The notes beneath the pieces are model-generated. The model did no database searches. It was not told the origin of the DNA and saw only the letters and a list, made by a program, of their open reading frames with translations. From Rouxiella aceris (GTDB lineage Bacteria; Pseudomonadota; Gammaproteobacteria; Enterobacterales; Enterobacteriaceae): a stretch of DNA of 64,000 bases. The stretch is taken from NCBI RefSeq assembly GCF_012933545.1, contig NZ_JAADJU010000005.1, positions 370,121 to 434,120 of the forward strand, written 5' to 3'. The position numbers were made by a program, and so were the translations under genes. Shown piece by piece: positions 44,931 to 54,359 of this stretch (its first letter is position 1; every line of letters begins with the position of its first letter).

Positions 44931-44969
44931 AAAGTCAATTTACTACTTAAAAGTCAATTAACTCCGAGG

Positions 44970-45246
44970 AGCTGTTTCGGTTTTATAATTGCGGTGGCCA
45001 CTTAACCCGCTGTGCCGAACCGAGTTAAGGAGCGCTGGCCCGCTCCTTAACAATCCTGGGCCTTTTGGTGTTGTTGATTCGTCTGCTGCCTATTACCGGC
45101 TATGTTTCAGTGACTCCCAGTGTGGCACGAGCCGCGCTGCTCAGCAGTCCCCTTGCTCGGTCGGGAGCCAAAAACGTCTCCCTCCGCTTCGCGCGGCGCC
45201 GTCTCTGAATGTGCCAGTAGACTATGTACGTCGTGCCGTTTCAGCT
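44970..45246 (+). repeat. Type 1 mosaic repeat, copy A
   Basis: 277 bp, from AGCTGTTTCGG to CCGTTTCAGCT, whose ends are inverted apart from the central TTT. The inner hairpin TTAAGGAGCG/CGCTCCTTAA lies at 45025-45034 and 45041-45050, and a GC-rich right half ends near TCTGAATGTGCCA. Bounded on both sides by CTTAAA units. No gene inside. Confidence 0.92.
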
Positions 45247-45344
45247 TAAATGGCAATTGTTATTTAAAACCAATTGGCTTTAGCAGAATTGTTTCGGTTG
45301 GGCTTAAATGGCAATTTTTTGTTTAAAGTCAATGAGCTATGAGG
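45247..45344 (+). repeat. CTTAAA-type linker with a second solo element head
   Basis: Links copies A and B. It contains AATGGCAATT units, AAACCAATTGGC, and a solo GAATTGTTTCGGTTGGG joined directly to CTTAAATGGCAATT. Confidence 0.65.
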
Positions 45345-45620
45345 AGTTGTTTCGGTTTTATAATAGCGGTGGCCACTTAACCCGCAGTGCCGAACCGAGT
45401 TAAGGAGCGCTGGCCCGCTCCTTAACAATCCTGGGCCTTTTGGTGTTGTTGATGCGTCTGCTGCCTATTACCGGCTATGTTTCAGTGACTCCCAGTGTGG
45501 CACGAGCCGCGCTGCTGCGCAGTCCCCTTGCTCGGTCGGGAGCCAAAAACGTCTCCCTCCGCTTCGCGCGGCGCCGTCTCTGAATGTGCCAGCAAACTAT
45601 GCACACCATACGGTTTCAGA
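45345..45620 (+). repeat. Type 1 mosaic repeat, copy B
   Basis: A close copy of copy A, direct orientation, with the same TTAAGGAGCG hairpin. Its right end is CGGTTTCAG without the CTTAAA unit, and it runs instead into a T-rich simple-sequence tract. Confidence 0.9.
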
Positions 45621-45724
45621 AACTACTGTTTTGTCTTTTTGTTTCTTGTTTCTTGTTTCTTGTTTTTTGTTTTTTGTCTTTTTGTCTTTTTGTCTTTTTG
45701 TCTTTTTGTCTTTTTGTCTTTGCA
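45620..45724 (+). repeat. T-rich simple-sequence tract
   Basis: Three GTTTCTT units and two GTTTTTT units, then five full GTCTTTTT units (45676-45715). It separates a type 1 from a type 2 element. A shorter, purine-strand relative (CAAAAAGACAAAAAGAAAAAA) occurs near 52520. Confidence 0.9.
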
Positions 45725-45764
45725 GTTGACCTTTAATGTTGCCGGTATTGCTTTAAATGTTTCC

Positions 45765-46000
45765 TGGCCGATTCAAAACCTACGCTGAGCGACGTGGAGC
45801 GAGACGCTTTTGGCTCGCGACCGAGTGAAGGGACCGCGAAGCGGCGTGGTTTAGGCCACGCGCCGGGGTAACTGGAAAGAACTACAACCGAGGGCACGAC
45901 ACTGTTCAATTTGGACAAGGCGCAGGATTCCAAAGGAGGCGCGCCTTCGCCTCCTTTGGGCGGTCTGGGCCGCCGCCCAGTGAGCGTAGCGAATGCAGTT
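45765..46000 (-). repeat. Type 2 mosaic repeat, copy 1
   Basis: About 236 bp, inverted relative to the copy at 52241-52471. It holds the hairpin of AAAGGAGGCG and CGCCTCCTTT and ends in GCATTCGCTACGCTCACTGG on the - strand. Its GAGCCAAAAGCGTCTCGCTCC block is the counterpart of GAGCCAAAAACGTCTCCCTCC in type 1. No gene inside. Confidence 0.9.
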
Positions 46001-46110
46001 GACCTTGAATTTAAAAGCAAACTTGCAATTAAAATCGAAATCTTATTCTATTATATGATTGATTTTAAATAAAAAATTGACATTTAAGCTCCCACCTTTA
46101 AGCCCCACCT

Positions 46111-47376
46111 TTAAGTCATCAACGATAATTGCGATATCAAATAAAGCACCAACCCAATGGCCGCGCCAACCAGCGTGCCATTAATGCGGATAAACTGTAA
46201 ATCCTTGCCGATATTCAATTCAATCTGCCGTGACATATCCTTTTCATCCCAGCTTTTAACCGTGTCACTGATATGACGAGTCAGAAACTGACCGATGTCC
46301 GGGGCCATTTTTTCTGCCAGGATCTCCATCTGCCGATTCATTGACTCACGCAGCATCGGGTCGCCACTGAGCATCTTGCCCAGCCATAAACCGGATTCCG
46401 TAACGCGCGCATGCAACATTGAGTCAGGCTGATCAAGGTCCTGCTTGATCCACAGACGTAAATCATTCCACAGACTCATCAGATACAGATTGAGCTGGGG
46501 ATCATTCTTCAGATAGCTTTTGATCTCCTCGGCTCGCGCCGCCATCTGCGGGTCATGGTGCAAGCGGTCAATAAATTTTTCCATCACCCGATCAAAGCCT
46601 TGCCTAAAAGCGTGCCCGCGATCGCTGCCAATATCATCCAGCAGTGCATTGACCGCATTGGAAACCAGCTCGGCACCGTGTTCTCCCAGCCATTCGGTGG
46701 GCAGCACTTTCGATTTGATCGGATGTTCACGCTTGACCCAACGTACAATTTGCGTGGCGATAAACTCACGGCTTGAGGGTTGGTCGAGCAATGCCACCAA
46801 TTTTTGCATCGCCTGATCCAACAACGCCTGATGGCGTCCCTCTTTGGTCAGGCTTTCTAACAATAGCGCCACCGACGTGGACAGATCGACTTTATCAATG
46901 GCCGCGTAGATCGCATCCTTGACCAACTGCTGAATCCGTCGGTCATCGGTAATATCCAGAAAATGACGCATCAGGCTTACCAGATAACCGCCAAACTGTC
47001 GGGCGTTTTCTTCCGACGTTAGCCAATCCCCCAGCAGCCTGGCCGGATCCTGCTGACGGATCAGTCGTACCAGTGAGTCCGGGTCGAGGAATTTTTCTTG
47101 CACGAAGATCGCCAGATTATCGGCAATTTTTTCTTTGTTTTTGGGAATGATCGCCGTATGCGCGGCAATAACCGGGATTGGCACCCGTTTAAACAGCGCC
47201 ACCACGGCAAACCAGTCAGCGAGAGCCCCCACCATGGCCGCTTCGCAGATGGCTTTTAAACCGGCAATCCAGAAGTTCTGTGGCAAAAAAAGGGTGAGCA
47301 GAAACAGGGCGGCGGCAATTAATAGCAGCAGCAGCGCATGGCGTTTACTTTTTCGCAGTTCATTTTCTTTGTCCAT
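46111..47376 (-). CDS. DUF445 family membrane protein (YjiN-like)
   Basis: 421 residues. Two N-terminal hydrophobic segments ([19 protein letters not shown], then [24 protein letters not shown], the DUF445 signature), a long helical soluble middle and a C-terminal helix ([20 protein letters not shown]). The family is inner-membrane and of unknown function; [12 protein letters not shown] is typical. The TAA stop (46111-46113) lies in a CTTAAAGG unit at the edge of the mosaic repeat block. Divergent from yojI. Confidence 0.9.
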   Translation of the reverse strand: MDKENELRKSKRHALLLLLIAAALFLLTLFLPQNFWIAGLKAICEAAMVGALADWFAVVALFKRVPIPVIAAHTAIIPKNKEKIADNLAIFVQEKFLDPDSLVRLIRQQDPARLLGDWLTSEENARQFGGYLVSLMRHFLDITDDRRIQQLVKDAIYAAIDKVDLSTSVALLLESLTKEGRHQALLDQAMQKLVALLDQPSSREFIATQIVRWVKREHPIKSKVLPTEWLGEHGAELVSNAVNALLDDIGSDRGHAFRQGFDRVMEKFIDRLHHDPQMAARAEEIKSYLKNDPQLNLYLMSLWNDLRLWIKQDLDQPDSMLHARVTESGLWLGKMLSGDPMLRESMNRQMEILAEKMAPDIGQFLTRHISDTVKSWDEKDMSRQIELNIGKDLQFIRINGTLVGAAIGLVLYLISQLSLMT

Positions 47377-47516
47377 TACAGAAGTTTAGGACGAGGTGGG
47401 TCTGGCTGTCAGCTTAATTTCGCTGCCGGCATACAGAATAAATGAGAATTAGTCTTGATCTCATTGGCCGGCTGATTACACTGCCCGCAGTTAACATCAA
47501 CAGAGAAAATGTGTAC

Positions 47517-49163
47517 ATGGAGCTTTTAAGCCTGGTTTTTAAGCAATATCGCTGGCCGTTTATCGGCGTGATGCTACTCAGTCTGGCGAGTGCTGCGCTC
47601 GGTATTGGGCTGATCGCTTTTATCAATATCAAACTGATTGCCACCACCGAGGCCTCGTTGGCGGTATTACCGCAGTTCCTGGTTTTTTTGCTGCTATTAA
47701 TGGCGGTAACGCTCGGTTCGCAGCTGGCATTGACGGTGCTGGGGCATCATTTTGTCTACCGCCTGCGCGGTGAATTTATCAAGCGTATCCTCGATACCGA
47801 TATCGAACGTATTGAGCAGATCGGCAATGCGCAACTGTTAGCCAGCCTGGGCAGTGATATTCGCAATATCACCCTGGCCTTTGTGCGACTACCTGAGCTG
47901 TTGCAGGGCATTATTCTGACCCTCGGTTGTGCGCTTTATCTGGGCTGGCTGGCTCCAAAGATGTTGCTGGTCACCGTGGTATGGCTGGTGATCACCATTG
48001 TGGTGGGGTTTAAGCTTGTCGCCAGAGTGTATCGCTATCTTGACCGGGTACGAGAAGCGGAAGACCGGCTGCAAAAGGATTATGAAAAAGTGATCCAGGG
48101 GCGTAAAGAGCTGGCCCTCAACCGTCAGCGTGCCAGGCATATTTATCAGGATCAGTATCAGGTGGATGCAGACAGCTATCGTCAGAGCATTATCGCCGCC
48201 GATACCTTTCATCTGAGTGCCGTTAACTGGTCCAATATTATGATGCTCGGTGCCATTGGCATGGTGTTCTACATGGCCAACTCTCTCGGCTGGTCGAATA
48301 ATGCAGTGGCGGCGACCTTCTCTCTGACACTGCTGTTTTTACGTACGCCGCTGTTGCAGGCGGTGGGCGCTTTGCCAACATTGTTAAGCGCGCAATTGGC
48401 GTTTAGAAAACTAACCGCGCTGCGTTTGGCAAATTATCAGCCGGAGTTCGCTGCTGCCTCTTCTGCTATTGCCTGGCAACAGCTGGAACTGCGTGACCTG
48501 ACCTTTGCCTACGAAGGGCAGGGGTTCGGTATTGGTCCGATTAACCTGACTCTTAATCGCGGTGAGACGGTATTTTTAATCGGCGGCAACGGCAGCGGTA
48601 AATCGACGCTGGCCATGCTGCTCACCGGTCTATATCAGCCCAGGTCCGGGCAGATCCTGCTTGATGGTGTGCCGGTAGAAGCGCAGGGGATTGAAGCCTA
48701 TCGTCAGCTGTTTTCTGCAGTATTCACTGATTTTCATCTGTTTGGTCAGCTAATGGGGCACAACGGCCAGCAACCTGATTCGCAACTGGTGGACGAGTGG
48801 CTACAGCTGCTGAAAATGAGCGAAAAGCTGGAAATCGTTAATCATCAAATCAGCAATCTGCAATTGTCTCAGGGGCAGCGTAAACGCGTCGCATTGCTGC
48901 TGGCTGCCGCCGAAAGCCGCGATTTCTTGCTGCTTGACGAGTGGGCTGCCGATCAGGATCCACAGTTTCGTCGTACCTTTTATCGTGAGCTATTACCGCG
49001 CTTACAGGCGATGGGTAAAACGGTGCTGGCCATCAGCCATGATGATCACTATTTTCAGCATGCCGATCGCCTGTTGGAAATGCGTCAGGGTCAGCTACAG
49101 GAGTTGACCGGGCGCGATCGCGATAACGCTTCCCGCGATGCGGTGGCGGCTATTAACCCATAA
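47517..49163 (+). CDS. yojI: Microcin J25-type peptide/multidrug ABC exporter YojI
   Basis: 548 residues (E. coli 547). The six-helix membrane domain contains [20 protein letters not shown] and [20 protein letters not shown]. The ATPase has Walker [10 protein letters not shown], a signature [13 protein letters not shown] and Walker [15 protein letters not shown]. The start at ATG 47517 is set by homology. In E. coli, YojI works with TolC to export microcin J25 and also handles L-cysteine. It is divergent from the DUF445 gene. The symbol rests on near-full-length resemblance. Confidence 0.93.
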   Translation: MELLSLVFKQYRWPFIGVMLLSLASAALGIGLIAFINIKLIATTEASLAVLPQFLVFLLLLMAVTLGSQLALTVLGHHFVYRLRGEFIKRILDTDIERIEQIGNAQLLASLGSDIRNITLAFVRLPELLQGIILTLGCALYLGWLAPKMLLVTVVWLVITIVVGFKLVARVYRYLDRVREAEDRLQKDYEKVIQGRKELALNRQRARHIYQDQYQVDADSYRQSIIAADTFHLSAVNWSNIMMLGAIGMVFYMANSLGWSNNAVAATFSLTLLFLRTPLLQAVGALPTLLSAQLAFRKLTALRLANYQPEFAAASSAIAWQQLELRDLTFAYEGQGFGIGPINLTLNRGETVFLIGGNGSGKSTLAMLLTGLYQPRSGQILLDGVPVEAQGIEAYRQLFSAVFTDFHLFGQLMGHNGQQPDSQLVDEWLQLLKMSEKLEIVNHQISNLQLSQGQRKRVALLLAAAESRDFLLLDEWAADQDPQFRRTFYRELLPRLQAMGKTVLAISHDDHYFQHADRLLEMRQGQLQELTGRDRDNASRDAVAAINP

Positions 49164-49302
49164 TTGTTGGTGAACGGCGGCCACGCGCCGCTTTTTATGC
49201 TTTTTAAGAATTGGCTGACATAGCTTAGCGCTCGCGATCAGTTTAAGATTCGTTTTATTAAACCTTCATTATTCCGATAAAAAATTTTAGGTAACTCTCT
49301 TT

Positions 49303-51720
49303 ATGCAAAAGCTTTTCCGGACTCCGGGTAAATTTGTTCTGTTATTGGCGTTGGTCTTTGCTCCGCTGCTGGCGGTTGCCGATGGTGCCAATGCCGCAGG
49401 ACCGGATGAAGCTGCGACCGTTGCCAAGCCTATCGATGCCGGAGCGACGCTGTCGGCATTGCAAAAACGCCTCGACAATATCAAGCAACAGGTGTCGGCG
49501 GCAAAAGATGCCAAAAATATGGGTGGGCTGAATGATGATGCCTTAAAGCTGGCCAGCGATGCCGATCATCTGTCCGCTGATTTGCAGCCGTTGCTTGCTC
49601 AGGCGCAGGCCAAGCTGGATGTTCTGGGGCCGGCCCCGGCCCCGGGAGCCTTACCCGAAACGCCACAGGTAATTAAACAGCGCAAAGATCTCAACACCAG
49701 CAAGACCACGCTGGATAACCAGATCCAACAGGCTGCGGCCATTAAAACCAGCGCCGGCAATCTTTCCACACAAATTAGTGCGTTGCGCCGCGATGCATTG
49801 AAAACCCAGATTGCCCTTAATACCGGCAGTATTCTGGGGATCAGTTTTTGGTCGCCGTTATTTTCTCCGCAGGAGGATGACGGGCAAAGTTTTGCCGACT
49901 ATAAACAGCAATTAAAAGATGCCTGGCACCAGGCATGGCAACCGCAATGGCGCTATGGCAGCGGTTTTATGTTGCTGTTGGCGTTAGTTATTGGTGTCTT
50001 TGGCGGACGTTTGCTGGATGCGCCGCTGGCGTGGCTGACGCCGCGCTGGCTGCCGGTTGGTCGTCTGCGTCGCAGTTTCTTTGCCTTCGCTACCGCAGCT
50101 ATCAGCGTTTTAACTCTCGGAGGCAGCGCCGAGCTGTTTACCTGGGTGTTTACGCGAATGCCAGATGTCAGTGACTGGGTGCAGCAAACCGGTGATATTC
50201 TGGTGAAACTTTCCCTTTTCTCGGCGTTGATTGTCGGGCTGGGCAGGGCGCTGTTGTCTGTGCGTCATCCTAGCTGGCGCTTGCCCGCCATTGCCGATCC
50301 GGTGGCTAATACGCTGGTCAGCTTCCCCAAAATGCTTTCCGGCTTTATTTTGATTTTAGGCCTGATTGAGGGCATTAATAATCTGGTCGGCACCAGTGTA
50401 GCGGTAACGCTGTTTGGTAACGGCATGTCATCGCTGCTGGTGGCGATCAGTGCCAGTATTGCACCTATCCGTGTCAACCGCGTGCGTCGCCAGATGCTGG
50501 CCAATGGCGAACAGCCGGAGGCCCGTTCGACGCTGGCCGGGTTGCTTCACCTGGCGGTCAGTGTTATCGCCTTTGTTATTTTGCTGGCGCTGCTGGTGGG
50601 CTATATTCCGCTGGCGCGATTCCTGACTTACGAACTGCTGTGGGTGGGCACGGTACTGGCTTGCCTGTATATCATGATCGATCTGTCCGTCGACTTCTTT
50701 GAGAGCTTGTTCTCGGCGAACACCGCCAGTGGCAAATTACTTAAACACTCCCTGAGTCTCGACGATCGCCATCTTTCGCTGGCTGCCACGCTGTTTTCGG
50801 CGATAGCCAAAACCCTGTTGCTAATTATTGCCGTTATTTCGCTGTTGGGCGGTAATCTGGGGACCACTACGCCGCTGGAAGTGTTTAATAAAGTGGTGGA
50901 TCTGTGGGGCGGCAAGGGGATGGAAGGCGTTAAAATCATCCCGGCCCAGGCGGTTAACGCGGTGATTTTCCTGGTGGTGGGCTGGTATATTCTGCGTTCG
51001 GCCAAACGCTGGCTTGATAACGATTTCCTGCCGAAAACCAAAATGGATCGTGGCATGCGTGCCTCGCTGGTGACGCTGTTTACCAACGTGGGTTATGTGT
51101 TGGTGATCCTGCTGACGCTCTCCACCCTGGGTATTGAGTGGAACCGTCTGGCGTGGATTGTCAGTGCCTTGTCGGTGGGGATCGGTTTTGGTTTGCAGGA
51201 GATTGTGAAGAACTTTATCTCTGGCCTGATCCTGTTGACCGAAAGGCCGGTAAAAGTGGGCGATCTGATTAGTATTGCCGGGGTGGAGGGGGATATCCGC
51301 CGCATTAATGTCCGCGCGACAGAAATTCAGTTGAGCGACCGTTCTACGGTGATTGTTCCCAATTCGCAGCTTATCTCGCAAAATGTGCGCAATGCCACCA
51401 TGGGCAATGCCCAGGGCGTGGCGACTATTGCCTTGACCTTCCCCCTGGATATCGATCCTCAGGCGGTACGCACTTTGCTGCTGGAAGCCTATGAAGCTCA
51501 CGAAGCGATCCAGGATACCCCGGCCCCTTCGGTGACATTCAGCCAGCTGGGACCTGACGGTATTGTGTTAAGCGTAACCGGTTTTGTCAGCAGTCCAAGG
51601 GTTATCGGCAGTACCAAAAGTGACTTGCTATATGAGATCCTGACCAAGTTGCGTGAAGCCGGGATCTCGTTGGGGCGTACGCAAACTATGGTTTGGGCTA
51701 CTCCGCCGGCTGAGTCTTAA
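49303..51720 (+). CDS. Large mechanosensitive channel with N-terminal DUF3772 domain
   Basis: 805 residues. A signal peptide (about 1-31, ending DGANAA) precedes a periplasmic coiled-coil DUF3772 domain (about 35-180). About eleven helices follow, then the MscS pore and beta domain near residues 620-700 (LSVGIGFGLQEIVKNFISGL, TERPVKVGDLISIAGVEGDI). It is intermediate in size between YbiO (741) and MscK/MscM (about 1100). It releases solutes on hypo-osmotic shock. The TAA stop overlaps a CTTAAAAGG unit that opens the second mosaic repeat block. Confidence 0.92.
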   Translation: MQKLFRTPGKFVLLLALVFAPLLAVADGANAAGPDEAATVAKPIDAGATLSALQKRLDNIKQQVSAAKDAKNMGGLNDDALKLASDADHLSADLQPLLAQAQAKLDVLGPAPAPGALPETPQVIKQRKDLNTSKTTLDNQIQQAAAIKTSAGNLSTQISALRRDALKTQIALNTGSILGISFWSPLFSPQEDDGQSFADYKQQLKDAWHQAWQPQWRYGSGFMLLLALVIGVFGGRLLDAPLAWLTPRWLPVGRLRRSFFAFATAAISVLTLGGSAELFTWVFTRMPDVSDWVQQTGDILVKLSLFSALIVGLGRALLSVRHPSWRLPAIADPVANTLVSFPKMLSGFILILGLIEGINNLVGTSVAVTLFGNGMSSLLVAISASIAPIRVNRVRRQMLANGEQPEARSTLAGLLHLAVSVIAFVILLALLVGYIPLARFLTYELLWVGTVLACLYIMIDLSVDFFESLFSANTASGKLLKHSLSLDDRHLSLAATLFSAIAKTLLLIIAVISLLGGNLGTTTPLEVFNKVVDLWGGKGMEGVKIIPAQAVNAVIFLVVGWYILRSAKRWLDNDFLPKTKMDRGMRASLVTLFTNVGYVLVILLTLSTLGIEWNRLAWIVSALSVGIGFGLQEIVKNFISGLILLTERPVKVGDLISIAGVEGDIRRINVRATEIQLSDRSTVIVPNSQLISQNVRNATMGNAQGVATIALTFPLDIDPQAVRTLLLEAYEAHEAIQDTPAPSVTFSQLGPDGIVLSVTGFVSSPRVIGSTKSDLLYEILTKLREAGISLGRTQTMVWATPPAES

Positions 51721-51766
51721 AAGGTAATTGGTTGTGAGGAGAGGGTTTTAATTGCAAATTTGCTTT

Positions 51767-51820
51767 TAAATTCAAGGTCAGGGTCAAGGTCAAGGTTAAG
51801 GTCAACTTCAAGGTCAAGGG
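51767..51820 (+). repeat. Hexamer-rich tract (AAGGTC/GGTCAA units)
   Basis: Degenerate tandem hexamers related to GGTCAA or AAGGTT, between the Msc gene end and a partial type 2 element. A matching tract with TTCAAC and GGTCAA units is at 52196-52240. Confidence 0.75.
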
Positions 51821-51857
51821 CATTCGCTGTGCTCACTGGGCGGCGGCCCAGAGCGCC
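51821..51857 (+). repeat. Truncated type 2 repeat
   Basis: CATTCGCTGTGCTCACTGGG and the following CGGCGGCCCAGAGCGCC match the left end of the type 2 copy at 52241, then stop. A CTTAAAAGTCAATT unit (51864) follows directly. Confidence 0.75.
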
Positions 51858-51890
51858 TTTATAGCTTAAAAGTCAATTTACTCCGAGCAA

Positions 51891-52143
51891 AGGGTTTCGG
51901 TTTTATTATTGCAGTGGCCACTTAACCCGCAGTGCCGAACCGACAAGGGGACTCGCAGTCGCTCGAGTCCCCTTGACCCCTGAGCTTTTTGGTGTTGTCG
52001 ATGCGTGTATTGCCCTCGGTTGTAGTTCTTTCCAGTGACCCGGTGTGTGGCCTAAACCACGCCGCTGCGCGGTCCCTTCACTCGGTCGCGAGCCAAAAGC
52101 GTCTCGCTCCACGTCGCTCAGCGTAGGTTTTGAATCGGCCAGG
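51891..52143 (+). repeat. Hybrid type 1/type 2 mosaic repeat with a third hairpin
   Basis: The left part (GGTTTCGGTTTTATTATTGC to TGCCGAACCGA) is type 1. The right part, from about 52010 (TGCCCTCGGTTGTAGTTCTT), is type 2. Between them is a hairpin found in neither: AAGGGGACTCG (51945-51955) with CGAGTCCCCTT (51964-51974). The GGTGTTGT-GAT joint is as in type 1. Confidence 0.85.
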
Positions 52144-52195
52144 AAGCATTTACTGCAAAACCGGGATTGGCTTAAATGACAATTTTTGGTTTTAA

Positions 52196-52240
52196 AGTCA
52201 ACTTCAACTTCAACTTCAACTTCAAGGTCAAGGTCAACTG
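52196..52240 (+). repeat. TTCAAC/GGTCAA hexamer tract
   Basis: Four TTCAAC-like units, then GGTCAA units, directly before a full type 2 repeat. Confidence 0.85.
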
Positions 52241-52471
52241 CATTCGCTGCGCTCACTGGGCGGCGGCCCAGACCGCCCAAAGGAGGCGAAGGCGCGCCTC
52301 CTTTGGAATCCTGCGCCTTGTCCAAATTGATAAGTGTCGTGCCCTCGGTTGTAGTTCTTTCCAGTGACTTCAGTGTGTGGCCTAAACCACGCCGCTTCGC
52401 GGTCCCTTCACTCGGTCGCGAGCCAAAAGCGTCTCGCTCCACGTCGCTCAGCGTAGGTTTTGAATCGGCCA
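52241..52471 (+). repeat. Type 2 mosaic repeat, copy 2
   Basis: A full copy in direct orientation. Hairpin AAAGGAGGCG (52279-52288) with CGCCTCCTTT (52295-52304), right end GAATCGGCCA. Confidence 0.9.
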
Positions 52472-52547
52472 AGCGGCATTTACTGAAAAACCGGCAACAT
52501 TAAAGGTCAACTGCAAAAGGCAAAAAGACAAAAAGAAAAAAGTTTGC

Positions 52548-52824
52548 GGCTGAAACGGCACGGTGTGCATAGTTGGTTGGCACATTCAGAGACGGCGTCG
52601 CGCGAAGCGGAGGGAGACGTTTTTGGCTCCCGACCGAGCAAGGGGACTGCGGAGCAGCGCGGCTCGTGCCACGCTGGGAGTGACTGAAACATAGCCGGTA
52701 ATAGGCAGCAGACGCATCAACAACACCAAAAGGCCCAGGATTGTTAAGGAGCGGGCCAGCGCTCCTTAACTCGGTTCGGCACAGTCGGTTAAGCTGCCCC
52801 CGCAATTATAAAACCGAAACAGCT
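52548..52824 (-). repeat. Type 1 mosaic repeat, copy C
   Basis: 277 bp, the same length as copy A, inverted. Right end on + is CCGAAACAGCTCCTCATAGC, left end GGCTGAAACGG. Confidence 0.92.
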
Positions 52825-52869
52825 CCTCATAGCCAATGGCCTTTAAAACCAAAATTGCCATTTAAGACA

Positions 52870-53123
52870 TGCTGACTGGCACATTCAGAGACGGCGCCGC
52901 GCGAAGCGGAGGGAGACGCTTTTGGCTCCCGACCGAGCAAGGGGACTGCGCAGCAGCGCGGCTCGTGCCACGCTGGGAGTGACTGAAACATAGCCGGTAA
53001 TAGGCAGCAGACGAATCAAAGACACCAAAAGGCCAAGGATTGTTAAGGAGCGGGCCAGCGCTCCTTAACTCGGTTCGGCACAGCGGGTTAACTGGCCACT
53101 GCAATTATAAAACCGAAACAACT
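52870..53123 (-). repeat. Type 1 mosaic repeat, copy D
   Basis: Inverted and close to copy C, but its element end is shortened: the GGCTGAAACGG terminus is replaced by CATGCTGACTGGC next to a TTTAAG unit. Confidence 0.88.
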
Positions 53124-53287
53124 CCTCATAGCCTATTGGTTTTAAAACAACAATTACCATTTAAGCCCAAACCCATACAGCTTCTCTAAAACCAATTGGT
53201 TTTAAAACAACAATTGCCATTTAAGCCAAAATAATTACTACATAGCCCATTGACTTTAAAAAAAGAAAATTGCCATTTAAGCCCAAA
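53124..53287 (-). repeat. Array of CTTAAA-type units at the corA end
   Basis: Three inverted AATTGCCATTTAAGCC-type units (near 53156, 53215 and 53270) joined by AACCAATTGGTTTTAAAACA-like linkers. The last unit lies 6 nt from the corA stop. Confidence 0.8.
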
Positions 53288-54292
53288 CTATAACCACCCA
53301 GACTTTTTCAATTTCAAATACAACGCCACACAACCAACAATGGTCACCCCCAAGGTTATCGGGTAACCCCAGGTGTCGTTCAGCTCCGGCATATCTTTAA
53401 AATTCATGCCATACAGGCTAAAGATCACCGTTGGAATAGCCAGAATAGCCCCCCAACCGGCCAGACGCTGTACCACCTCATTCTGATGCACCGAGACCAA
53501 CGCCAGATTAACGTGCATGGCGTTGGCCAACATCTCGCGCATATCATCGGTGGTGGTGATCACCTGATGTGCGTGGTCCTGCACGTCACGCAAATAGGCG
53601 CGCAGAGATTTGGGGATCAGGCTTTCATGATGCTGAATCAACTGATTGCAGATATCCGTCATCGGCACCGCCGCATTGCGCAAAGACAGCAGCTCGCGAC
53701 GCAAACGATATACCTCCTGCACGGCACTATGATCAAACTCCGACTTGAACATCCGCGACTCAATTTGCTGAAATTGCTCGGTATATTGATGCAGAATGGT
53801 CAGATAATTATCCACCACCATATCCAGCACGACATACAACGCATAACCCGGCCCTTTTTCCAGCAGAGCAGGACACTCTTCCGCATGTTTGCGTACCTGC
53901 GCATAGCTGGAAGAGGCGCCATGGCGCACAGTGACCAAAAAATTCTTGCCGACAAAAAGATGGGTTTCACCATATTCAATGACGTCATTCACCAACTGCG
54001 CCGTTTTGACCACGATAAACAGCGACTCACCGTATTGCTCGATTTTTGGCCGCTGATGCGCTGCTAACGCATCTTCTATCGCCAAGTCATGCAGGCTGAA
54101 CTCCTCCTGGATTTGCCGCATATAGGTATCGTCAGGCTGTAACAGACCCAGCCAGACAAAGGTGCCCGGCTCCTTGAGCACTTCGCTGATATCTTCGATG
54201 GTCACCTGTTGCAGGACTTTACCGTGACGATAGGCCACGCTATTAATCACCGAGCTGGCGCTATTTTTGTGTTCATTGGCGATGGCGTTCAT
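53288..54292 (-). CDS. CorA-family divalent metal ion transporter
   Basis: 334 residues. Long cytoplasmic alpha/beta and helical domain, then two C-terminal membrane helices with the pore signature YGMNF near residue 303. The end KLKKSGWL is basic, as usual. It probably moves Mg2+, Co2+ or Ni2+ as a pentamer; the protein is a distant relative of E. coli CorA and ZntB rather than their ortholog. Convergent with the large Msc channel gene across the repeat block. Confidence 0.9.
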   Translation of the reverse strand: MNAIANEHKNSASSVINSVAYRHGKVLQQVTIEDISEVLKEPGTFVWLGLLQPDDTYMRQIQEEFSLHDLAIEDALAAHQRPKIEQYGESLFIVVKTAQLVNDVIEYGETHLFVGKNFLVTVRHGASSSYAQVRKHAEECPALLEKGPGYALYVVLDMVVDNYLTILHQYTEQFQQIESRMFKSEFDHSAVQEVYRLRRELLSLRNAAVPMTDICNQLIQHHESLIPKSLRAYLRDVQDHAHQVITTTDDMREMLANAMHVNLALVSVHQNEVVQRLAGWGAILAIPTVIFSLYGMNFKDMPELNDTWGYPITLGVTIVGCVALYLKLKKSGWL

Positions 54293-54359
54293 AAGGTAAC
54301 CACAATGTAAGTCGGTCAGTTAACAAAATAGCGAATGTCTATCTGACAAAGAGCTATGA

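Noticed and set aside
45120..45326. Frames inside the type 1 and type 2 mosaic repeats (several, both strands)
   Set aside because: They recur only because the repeats recur, have no ribosome sites, and are rich in Arg, Ser and Pro from GC-rich hairpins.
50821..51501. Long antisense frame in the large mechanosensitive channel gene
   Set aside because: Mirror of a conserved MscS pore region; biased composition (His, Gln, Arg), no start signal.
53486..54067. Antisense frame across the CorA-type gene
   Set aside because: Shadow of the conserved coding strand; histidine-rich, with no start signal.
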